Shown here piece by piece: positions 54,011 to 64,000 of a DNA stretch of 64,000 bases. The stretch covers positions 388,501 through 452,500 of the forward strand of contig CALYLW010000169.1 in assembly GCA_944989445.1 (NCBI GenBank), given 5' to 3'. Both the position numbers and the translations under genes were made by a program. The stretch comes from Ampullaceana balthica. Its lineage: Eukaryota; Mollusca; Gastropoda; Lymnaeidae. The notes under the pieces were generated by a model that was given only the letters and a program-made list of their open reading frames with translations, did no database searches and had not been told where the DNA came from. How positions within the stretch are numbered: the stretch's first letter is position 1; each line of letters opens with the position of its first letter.

Positions 54011-57000
54011 GGAAAAAAGTGGACCCTGACTCTTGATATTAGAGTTACATAAAGTCTCATAAGTCGAAATGAATGTAGTAAACCTCAAGTAGTACTATGC
54101 TTTAATCCGGAGTTGACCATTTATTTAGGTATAGTCTATATGCAGATACCACGCATAATGTTTGTTCGGTTTTTCCCCTCTTAAAGTTCACTAATAAAAA
54201 TAATAAACTCCGGAGCCCTAGCTGGAATTTTAAGAGTGGAATCGATGAACAGGTTTCGATCAGCTGCTTTGCTTTTATTTGTGTCTGGAGTTCGGAAGGA
54301 GGGTGGGGGGATGGCGGGCTGGTAGAGCTCACGATAGGAAGGTCAGGGACCAGAGATTTATAAGTCTGGCCCACTGAAACAGGAAGTTTAAAGGAGGCAG
54401 AGAATTGAGTTGTCTATAAACATGGCTATCAATGACCACATCGAGCAATGTTTGGCCTAGGTCAGATCTATTGACATCTCTCAAAGGTTAGACTGGGATC
54501 GATCGTTTCCAGACTAAAATACAGTCAGTACGACTCCAGGGATTCATATGCATGTATATAAAGTCCCGTCTTGATCTCATCAAATAACACGCTGAAATAT
54601 TCATGCAGGTTAGGTGGGGGGAAAAAAAGGGGGGGGGCAAATTATAATCACCTTTTTTAATCGTAGTAACTGTAGTAGGCTAGTAGTAGAAAGCCTATTA
54701 TTTCTTTAAAGTCACGCTCCTGTGCCCAAACCTTAAATTACTCAATTTCACATCAGTGCAAGACCACACACCAGCAGGCCTGCTATGGGCCCGATTATGT
54801 TAATTAGCAGGCCAGGTGGTTGCAACGATTTAGTAACGGTGTAACAATACACAAGGCTAAACAGGAGAAAGAGTGAAACAAGGGGAAAAGGGAAAGAACG
54901 CACGCTCACGTGAAGTCTTGTTTGTTATAGGAAGAGTTGTGGCCTCGGCTCCTCGCGTAAATAAGGGCGGCTACCATCGGATTATCTGGCAGACGATAGC
55001 ATCAATAACATTGGAGTTGTCTGGCAGACGGGTCTTAGCTGAACGGGATACACACGTTTAACACTGAGCGGGACTCTTCGCTTTTCTTGACATATTCTGA
55101 GTCTGGGTGAATTCACACACATTTACGGGTTATTAACACATTATTTACATATAGAAAAAACGGTATTATTGCTGGTGCAGGTCGGTCTAACAAGAAACTC
55201 TTTATAAGATAATAGCAACTCAAGCTACATTCTGGCGCCTGGTACGTCAATGCGATTAGCCCGCCTATCACTTTTACTACCAACGGTGTTTCTTTTCAAT
55301 CTCTATTGAGCCATCTTAATACCAAAGTCATCAATTTTCCTTGACTTTTATTTTAATGTGTCTTAACTTACCATGTTATGTCCCACGCCGTGTAATATTC
55401 TAAAATCGGTGGGCTCATGTGCCCATTGACCCATCTCATTAAGTGATGTGCAAAACTTTTCAATCCCACACCCTATGGCGTCTGTCATACCTCAAGAAGT
55501 CCACTAGGGACTTTGCTTCGGCCAATACCCAACAAGCCATGCACGTTACTATTCGTAAATGTCCATTCCAGTCGTAGTGTAAAATACGATCCGACTTGAA
55601 GTGTCCATGTTCCTGCTCCAATGACAGCGCTCCCGTACAGGCAAAGACATTCAATCTTATTGCTAAATCAGACCTGCGGACAGTTAAAAGCCTCTGTGGG
55701 CACAGCCAGCAGTAATCGATAAATCAGCATCAGTGTGCTAACAAAGGGTGGGGGGGGAGAAGGTGGCCCTGTTTTGATAGTTTTGGAGAACATTTTCAAA
55801 AAAAAACTTTAAAAAAAAATTAAAAAAAACTATTTAAGTCTTATATGGACAGCAAATTCACACAAAACAACTGAAATCCGATAAAGATTGTAGCAAGGTT
55901 AACTGAAGTCTTTTAATGATCTAGTACTCGGCAATCACAGCGAATCTAATGATAGGACTTGGTCAGTGGTCGATACATCTCAACGCTCTAGTCTTTAAGC
56001 CTCTTTTTTAATAATTTAATTTTTTTAAATATGTTTAAAAAGAAATGCATCTAACGAAAGAATTTCACGAGACTTACAAGCAAATGACGAGTTAGATTCA
56101 AACAAACGTTTTCAGGCTAATAATTTATTTTAACAGCGGGAGACAACTCACCAATTGTTTCACAAATGATGAACATAACGCAACAAGATTACAAGTACTT
56201 AACAATTTCGTATTTCACATCAACCCTACCATACACACAAACGCACTGTCTCCCCCACGCCCTCTGAATATTACGATGGCCGTGTGCAGACAGATTCGCA
56301 ATATTATACAAATCATGTTACACATGCGATGTTTCCACACCCTCTGTCGTTTACATTAATTTCGTGTACACTGATTGCTGCGAGAAAGATGCATTTATTT
56401 AACAAAGCAAAATTGCCTCAATGGTGGAAAAAATAATTAGATGTAACAGACAGAGTAACAGATATGGATTAAAAATATAGGATGATGTGCTTGATGAAAG
56501 AGGCAAGAATGAAGTAACAGATGTGCATTGCTTGATTCAACATGGGTGCATCTAAGTCACCGAGGCTATTGGATTCCCGTAACTAAAGCCTTAACCATCA
56601 ACTGAGGCCATTACTGTACAAGCAGATTGGTTCCCCTGTAACAGGTTACCCGATATGTCTCCTGTAACCTGTTACCTATTGATCTGACATGCAGCAGACA
56701 AAGTCGTTCATTAAGCTAGCACCGTGGTCGGCCAACTCAACTAAATTACCCCGAATGGGCTGAAAATGAAAAATCTTGGGTTTGAGGACTCATTAAACAC
56801 TAGAAAAAGTATTATGGAAAGCCGGTAGATGTGGTCACAAGAAACTTGCTTTCTGGCAACACTGCGTAAGTTATTAACTTAAGCATAAGCTCGTATCTGG
56901 CCCAGCCACCTTGTTATACTCCCTGGTTGATATCACAGGAGTTGCCACAGTACACAGACCTCCTGGGGAGACCTCCTCGAGTCGTCCTGCTCATGTAACA

Positions 57001-57139
57001 CGCTGCTCTTATTGACATCCAAGCTCTTGTGATAAACTCAGACACGTAATGAAATGCACTTAATCCAACTCTCTTAAATTTAGAAAATCGTTTGTTATTA
57101 TTATTATTTTGTGTGTGTGTATATGTTCTGTTTATGAAT
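54011..57139. other. Unique spacer
   Basis: I find no supported gene, RNA or transposon end in about 3.1 kb. A/G homopolymers occur at 54621-54636, 55740-55760 and 55798-55830. Confidence 0.45.
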
Positions 57140-57727
57140 AAACACGCAAAAGTGTCTACTCTGTCAGGTCATTGCTGAAAACTCACTGTCAGGTCCTAGC
57201 TGTAACACACTGTCAGGGGCTCGCCATAACTAACTGTCAGGTCTCGCCATAACTCACTGTCAGGTCCTGGCTATAACTTACTGTCAGGACCTGGCTATAA
57301 CTTACTGCCAGGACCTAGCTATAACTCCCTGTCAGGTCCTGGCTATAACTCCCTGTCAGGTCCTGGCTATAACTCACTGTCAGGTCCTCGCCATAACTCA
57401 CTGTCAGGACCTGGCTATAACTCAGTGTCAGGTCCTGGCTATAACTCACTGTCAGGTCCTCGCCATAACTAACTGTCAGGTCTCGCCATAACTCATGTCA
57501 GGACCTGGCTATAACTCAGTGTCAGGTCCTCGCCCTAACTCACTGTCAGATCCTGGCTGTAACTCAGTGTCAGGTCCTGGCTATAACTCACTGAATCTGT
57601 CACGTCCTGGCTATGACTCACTGAATCTGTCAGGTCCTGGCTATAACTCACTGAATCTGTCAGGTCCTGGCTATGACTCACTGAATCTGTCAGGTCCTGA
57701 CTATAACTCATTGTCAGGTCCTTTTTG
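57140..57727. repeat. 24-bp minisatellite with 30-bp variants, about 23 units
   Basis: The core is CTGTCAGGTCCTGGCTATAA followed by CTCA. Units vary between CTGGCTATAAC and CTCGCCATAAC. Near the right end (about 57590-57700) four units gain CTGAAT and become 30 bp. A plus-strand frame is open over the last third. Confidence 0.95.
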
Positions 57728-58554
57728 AAAGAGCCAGGACGCTGTGCAGTATAACGATATATTCCGAAATGGATAGCAAAACTATGGTAACAAGAATGGA
57801 AACTTTATTCAAAATTAAAAAGTTGGACGTGAAGAAACAGTCAATAAAAGGTACTAAGATAATAAAGTGCTAATAGAAAAGTTTTCACTATGTCGCTTTG
57901 CTGCTCTCTCTTGTCATTTGCAGTGAACAAAACGCCTCGCTGCGCCTCATTAATAAAAGCAATTAAAGGGGCGTAGCAACCACGTGATGATTAGTTATAT
58001 AGGGAGAAAACGAGTCGGTGCTAATGTTACAGATATAACATGAGCATCACAACAACCAACGGGCACTGGAGGCGGGCTCGATCGATGGGGCGGGTCCCTG
58101 ATCCGGGTAGCTCTGGTGGACACACGCCATCTCACTGTTCGATGGACCGACGGTAACCTAAATATTTCGACTCGGGAGTGGGGTGGGAAGCACAGAAAAC
58201 TACCATCAGACAAATACAACGTATTGTTGCTGTACGACACAGATACGGAGATGTGTGCACTAAAAACATTGACTTAAACAACTCATTCAACCCATTAACT
58301 AAATTGACGTGACAAATCTTCGAGAACCCTCTCACTTTCAGGATATAAATCTAATTTAAGGAAACTGATGATTTAAAGCTGGATACAGGGCAGATGATAG
58401 CCATAATCATTTATCGTATAGTCAAGTCGTGTAAAAGCGTCAGTCTTTGTAGTTTCCGATATACCTTAGACTACGTCGGATTAACCAGTCTGAATACCCT
58501 TTTTTAAAGGTCGATGAAACGATCCAGTTCTACTTTTCCGGATCGTATACATGT
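57728..58554. other. Unique spacer
   Basis: Nothing recognised. The 81-codon minus frame at 57995-58240 has no motif. Confidence 0.45.
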
Positions 58555-58562
58555 ATTTAAAC

Positions 58563-59266
58563 TAGGGCTGTTATCGATTAATTTAAATTTAATCGTTAAC
58601 TTTTGAAAAATTAACGATTAATTAATCGATAATTTCGATTAAAGCCAAAAATAGACTTATGACGTCATTAAACGGAACATTTCAAGGGAAGTAACAAAAA
58701 CAAGTAATTGACTTTTTTATTGAGTTATTTCCCCTGCCTCACAGACATTGAACATTAAGGATATTTTGAACTAAATTTTATGACAATGTGTTGATACTTG
58801 ATCGGATGTTTGTGCTGAAGGTGGTACGTCAGTGATGTATTTGATCATTTAAAAGAGAATTGTTTATGGAAGTGAACACAGTAAACTTTTTCACTATCAT
58901 CGACTTTGCCATCCGCAGTTAGCTTAAAAACAAAATTGTTGCTCAACTTTCCAGGTATATGTTTAAATTTAACTGCGATGATGCTGTCAGCCATTTTTTA
59001 ATTGACGTCTGCCTGTCGACATATATTAATAAAATAAATTATAATATTACGCGGGAGAAGTTTGTACGTAAATTTTTTATAAATTATTATTAATTATTAA
59101 TAATTATTATTAATTATTAATAATTAATTATTTATTAATTAAAAAAATTTAAATATATAAATATTTTCTTTAAGTTTTATCGAATTTTAATCGATTAAAA
59201 TAATTTTAATCGATAAAAATTGTTAACGATTAATCGAGAAATTAATCGTTAATTTCCGCAGCCCTA
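58563..59266. mobile_element. Non-autonomous hAT element, 704 bp, with perfect target duplication
   Basis: The ends are TAGGGCTG and its exact complement CAGCCCTA. The octamer ATTTAAAC flanks the element perfectly at 58555-58562 and 59267-59274. Both subterminal regions are crowded with ATCGATTAA and AACGATTAA motifs in both orientations, plausible transposase-binding clusters of the kind known in hAT elements. The AT-rich interior has no transposase. Termini differ from those of the other two hAT families in the window. Confidence 0.95.
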
Positions 59267-59274
59267 ATTTAAAC

Positions 59275-59907
59275 CAACTAAGTTGAGCCACTCAAAATTG
59301 TTACCACTATCGAAGACGTAACGCCTTCACATCTTGTTAAAAACAAAACGAGGGTCGAAAAAATAAAGCATTCTTCCATACTGAATTCATTATGAGACGG
59401 TCAAAAGATATTTTAAAACGTGATGTCCTGAGCAATGCATTCTTATCCCCCTTTCCTGAGAAACTCTTCAGACAAGTTACACAACTCATGATCCTCTGGT
59501 TGACATTTGTCTTTCAGTCAATTCTTCTTTCCTTGGGACAAGAAAACATTGTAGCACTTCCCCGTACTAACGTCAAATTGAAAGAGAACTTCACTATCAG
59601 CTTTACTTTAGCAGTTGAAAAGTGATCTATGTTTCTTTCCCGAAGATGCTTCCCCCCTGTTAAATAGGTGAGACGAAAATAATGTTATCTGATAGCTTCT
59701 GTGAGTATTTACGTAACTGAAGCTTATAAATATACCCCCCTTGTCTCATCCCAAGTCAACGTAAGCTATCGTGTAGAGCTACATCATTGTATACAGCCTG
59801 GCGGTAATTGGTTCACTGTTACACCAGAGAATGATGACTTTAAACAAGTTCATTGAGATGTTCAGGTTCTCTTACAAGAGATCACAATTTTCTTATTTAA
59901 TTATAAA
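59275..59907. other. Unique spacer
   Basis: The 77-codon frame at 59392-59625 has a hydrophobic centre but no recognised motif. Confidence 0.4.
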
Positions 59908-60530
59908 TTAACTAGGGGTTGTAGGGCGCCTACAGCGCCCACTTTTTTTCAAAAGCCCAAGTAACTTATCCTTGTTTGATAAATACGAAACATTAAACTT
60001 CCTGAAATGTACACAATTATATATCCTCAAATCCCCCTTTTTTTACATCGTTTTTTTTTCAAAGATTAATATATAAGCTAAAACAATGACATCATTGCGT
60101 TACGGATCCATCCAGTGAGTTGGGCTTTTATATTGTTTACTGGTGTATCACCCGTCAAAAATGACGGAAGTTTTCAGCTGAAATCTATTTATTTTGAAAA
60201 AAATGCACCTTTAGGGCGCCCACCTTTTTCAAAAGCCCAACTAACTTGTCCTTGTTTGATAAATACGAAATATTAAACTTTCTGAAATGTACACAAAGTA
60301 TTTTATAATAGGGGTTGTAGGGCGCATACGGCACCCCCTTTGTTTTTTTATTTTGTAATTAACCATCATCAAATCCTCTTTTTACATTGTTCCCTTTTCC
60401 AAAATTAAAATATGAGCTTAAAAAATGACGTCATATAATATTTTTTTTACAGCGCATCTTTAATTTGCACACCTTTTGTTGCACACCTTGTATTAAATAT
60501 AAGATCAAAAAATGACGTCATATAATACAT
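59908..60530. repeat. Dispersed-looking repeats with GGGCGC hairpins
   Basis: A block starting AGGGGTTGTAGGGCGC occurs at about 59914 and again at 60309. A second block, with CTTTTTCAAAAGCCCAA or a close variant then CTTGTTTGATAAATACGAAA, occurs at about 59945 and 60221. A third, AAAATGACGTCATATAATA, occurs at about 60421 and 60509. The first block contains the perfect inverted repeat GGGCGC-CTACA-GCGCCC. This looks like two or three overlapping copies of an unclassified element. Confidence 0.65.
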
Positions 60531-62227
60531 TACATTCCATACATACATACAGACGACGGGAATTATGTATATTGATGAGTATACTCTTGTGGTTCTCCTT
60601 TTAAAATTATGTGTGGGCAATTTGCGGAAAAAACACAATTTTTAAAACTTTTTATAAACTCAGCATTTTTTGGAGAGGGAAACAATGTTCATTTTTTAGG
60701 TGAACTCTATTTATCAAAGATGTGAACCAACTTAGTCTGCAGTCAAACGCTCGTCGTGTGTATATATATGTACGTGAGAGGATGACGATCATCCATAGAT
60801 CAGGAAGTTTATACCAAAACTAAGCGGCTCTAGATGAGCAGGAGAGATTACAGCCGTGTCGAGAGTTTGTGGAGGGCACAGGGCTCAGGGAAAAGTGAGG
60901 TGGGGGAGGGAGGTCGTTAGTGTGATGTAGATAGAGCGAGGTTGGTAGTTGAGTACTAGTGATGAGGGCTTTAGTTTTATCAGGATAGTGCATGCTGTCA
61001 TTCTCTATTAGAAATTGAAAGCATGGCGATGAAGCATAACTGCAGCAATGGAAAATCTTAATTTAATGCCCCACCTCCCCTTCCACACTTTTTTCTTTTC
61101 ACCATTTAAAATGCACACACTCACACTGACTCACTCACCCTCTCTCACACACATCAAGTAAAATGGCGAGATTGGTGTATATTGGAACAACAGAAGCAGT
61201 TACTCGTGTGGGTGGCGGTGTTATACAGGAGATGACCTGATTTCCATAAAAGGTTACTTCCATGTATCCATAACGTTTGACTTCTTACGACTATTTCACC
61301 AACATTTAATTCATACATTTTTCTAACTTTCTTTAATATTGTTGTGCATGTGATGTCCTATCCAAAATGACGCCAAGAGCAAGACAGAAAGGATGGCGAG
61401 ACCAACCCCGTCAATAGCTCAATAGCGCAGAGGATCTCACAATGTTCAGGTTGCAAAACACTTCGGCTTGACTAAACCGTTTGAACAACGAGATTTAGCA
61501 AATCCCAACATTGGATTTAAAAAAAAACAAACAACTCCAGACTTTTCAAGAAAACTAACTCACTATTTCGATCTAGGATTAGAAACAAAAATTAAATAAA
61601 ACAGATATATTTGTATATTAAGATTTAATTACTTTATTCTTACAAATAAATGGGACTACACCTTCGTGACATTGAAAATATCTCGCAGTTTTAAACATAA
61701 TTTATTTGACAATCATGTAATTTTCAGTCGAGCTAATTGAAGCTATAAAATACTGATAACTTCAGTAGGATTAATGTTCCACCCCACACTCCTACTACTT
61801 TTCCCACAATGGATCACTCCATCCTGCCCGTCTTATCACACTTTGAGAACCACGTCTGCAGAGCATGATGCCGGAGCAGCTCATCATTAAGTTCAAGATG
61901 TTAATTGAAAGCAGGCAGCGCTGTCAGCGGTGAGCTGGCTTGCATCAAGGCTGCTCGCAGTGAAGAATCAGATATACGTCAAAGAATGAAACGAGAGGCA
62001 AGGGCGTAAAACACACATCCTTGCCTCACAATAGGAATTTGGTGACGAGAGGTTGAGACAGTCGCGATGATTGCTTTGAAGGAAGATGTGCCAGCATTTG
62101 AGTTTATCGGATGTTCGGTAGTGGAAGTCACGTGTTGTGGAGATGGCTGGTGGCATTGATAAAACTAGCACCAATATAATATATCAACAACTACAGTAGA
62201 TGTAATGTTTTTTGTTGGATGGGGAGG
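60531..62227. other. Unique spacer
   Basis: No gene is supported. The minus strand at about 61968-62174 has an open frame of weak interest, discussed under rejected items. Confidence 0.4.
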
Positions 62228-62336
62228 ACTTGACTAAAGGACTACCAGCGAGATGTTTGAGGACATTCAACATTGATGAAGCCTTGACTAAATGACTACC
62301 CGCGAGATGTTTGAGGACGTTTAACATTGATGCATT
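62228..62336. repeat. 54-bp tandem duplication, 2 units
   Basis: Two copies share CTTGACTAAA, GACTACC, GCGAGATGTTTGAGGAC and AACATTGATG. Confidence 0.9.
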
Positions 62337-64000
62337 CAAAGTTATAATCATGGTTGAAATTAAAATAAAAAATGGTTTTAAAAAAAATAATAACTAGTGC
62401 TGATATATAAACACTTGCATGCTGACAAAAAAAATTTGTAAATATAAAAAATAGCACTATAAAGCCTGAAGCAGGAAGGGATATGTTTAAATTTTAGGTA
62501 TCTCTGACAATTAGAATTCACGCGGCTTGAAATACTAGTTTCATTTTACCCATGAAAACGTATTCCATTTAATAGGGTACTTGTAATAGTTATCACTGGA
62601 ATGCAGGTTGCTAAAGGTGATGACACCTATTTTTCCTCCCTTACGTATTCCACTAGATGTCAATTTCCACGAAGGCAGTCCTGGTAACTGGCAAAAAGCG
62701 ACGCGTGTTGTGGGGGGGGATTAAGTCCAAGCCAACTCCGACAGGCGTCAGTTGACAGGTAAAGGTTTTAAGAATGTACACAACACCGTGACAAGGGAAA
62801 TGAAAGGATCTCGTTTGTTACTGAATCGTATTTTAAAGAGAAACCTGTTTCAATAAACGTTCATCGCGGACAAATATCTATGGACATTACAATTTAAGAA
62901 ATATATAACATGTTACAAAGCTTTTAGTCGCCTACATTTTAAATTAATCTCAACAGGAAGATGTTGACAACAGATTCGATACATTTACCAAGCAATACCT
63001 CTATAAACAACCCTTTTATTATACACACAGAGCAATGGCATTAAGAGACCCAGCCATAACCAAACAAAGATCTCGGCGTGAAATTCAGCTCTCTTAACAC
63101 CACTGCAGCGATAAATAAAATTCGGCGAATGTTTTGGTTATACTAATCGGACATTCAGTCTCGTTAGATATCCATTGACTTCATGACGAGGTTTCACATG
63201 CACACACGTGCTCACCACGCACTGAGGTCGGGGTGACATTGTGATAGGAGTTGACACATCTCAGGGTAAAGTGGTGTCATTTAAAACATGCAACGCACAA
63301 TGGGGAAAAGATCTGCACCTGCCGCAACAAGGGGTGGAGAAAACGTGAATACAGAGTCGGATCTAAGTGTGTGTGTGGGGGGGGTGTACACCTGTCCCAT
63401 AAAAATAGGGACCAACCGGGTAGACATTTTCTACCGGGTACCAAATCCGAATAGTTAGATGTACTATTTGCCGGATCCGGACCGAGTACTAGGGTTGTTA
63501 AACGAAAATAGGAAATCCGAATTAATTTCGGTTTTGAACCATCAAAATTAGTAAATATGGCGAGTGGCGGTAGTCACTAGAAGTAAACACGAAATTGTCG
63601 TAGAAAATTAGTTTATTAACTTTATATCTTTATAATTTCAAATTATTAATTTCTATTATTAGGTTACATTTGTTATATTTTTAAAAAAATTTAAGTATAC
63701 TAATCTTGATATTTATCGAATTCCAAAATAGTATTTTTTTAAAGGAATTTTTAGAAATTTGGCTCTTTGCAAGGGCACTATTTGCCGAAGCGAATAGTTC
63801 CGGTTTCTCCCTACATAAAAAGGAAGAATTTTTAGTTACGAAAAATTCTTCTTATAAAAAAGAGAACGAAGAAAACGCATATCTCCTATAAGAATAAGGG
63901 CCTCTTTCAATTCTATCTTTTTTATCATAATATGGATCTGAAGGTAAGCAAACTAACCAATACACATGTAGAAGATGGGGAAGCTGGAAGAATATTTAGA
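62337..64000. other. Unique spacer to the window edge
   Basis: No gene is supported. At about 63490-63545 the sequence TAGGGTTGTTAAACG followed by paired AATCCGAATT/AATTTCGG motifs resembles a hAT-type left end, whose partner would lie outside the window. Confidence 0.35.

Noticed and set aside
61860..62175. Possible LINE fragment on the minus strand because of a VRQGCV-like string
   Set aside because: Only about six residues resemble the reverse transcriptase motif. Surrounding residues do not follow the expected order.

Overview
The window looks like gene-poor, repeat-rich nuclear DNA of a metazoan. I found no host protein-coding gene, rRNA gene or functional tRNA gene that I can support. 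Almost every long open frame is either a tandem repeat read as protein or a piece of a decayed transposable element. The combination of a degraded jockey/CR1-type LINE, a second LINE relic ending in a C2H2 finger, GTF2IRD2-like hAT DNA transposons, tRNA-derived SINEs and abundant minisatellites fits an invertebrate. A lophotrochozoan, possibly a mollusc, is my guess, but no single feature proves the phylum.

Layout. 0-6 kb: a 30-bp array (301-750), a 19-bp array (841-1011), two LINE relics (about 2265-2887 and 3363-4710), a 24-bp array and a second 19-bp array. 6-13 kb: the first copy of a dispersed AT-rich family called R1 here (7019-7330), a minisatellite split by a SINE (8212-8753), and a 2,656-bp hAT transposon with a perfect 8-bp target duplication (9542-12197) that carries a nested R1/MITE composite. 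13-20 kb: 22-, 32- and 19-bp arrays, half a MITE, mostly unique DNA, then a cluster of three related arrays (18993-20245) ending in a 61-bp higher-order repeat. 20-30 kb: unique DNA, a perfect 44-bp hairpin array, 29-, 26- and 21-bp arrays and a tRNA-derived SINE (27487-27775). 30-38 kb: the densest minisatellite zone, including about 1.55 kb of a 19-bp unit and one monomer family present in opposite orientations at 34.1 and 36.1 kb. 38-51 kb: a 568-bp hAT MITE, a foldback form of R1 (39766-40490), two related 25-bp arrays, tRNA-like fragments, another R1 copy beside a 414-bp hairpin MITE, and a further R1 copy. 52-64 kb: long purine-rich strands, a 32/35-bp array, a 24-bp array, and a 704-bp hAT element with a perfect 8-bp target duplication.

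Tandem arrays with units of about 16-61 bp cover roughly 10 kb by my hand count. Nothing works together as a pathway. What can be read is genome history: arrays expanding, contracting and acquiring longer units, elements inserting into arrays and into each other, and non-autonomous elements surviving beside a dead autonomous one. The most useful leads are the R1/MITE composite family, the 18.99-20.25 kb array cascade, the hairpin-bearing perfect arrays, the SINE and LINE that share a hairpin-plus-GATAA tail, and the opposite-orientation arrays at 34-36.6 kb.
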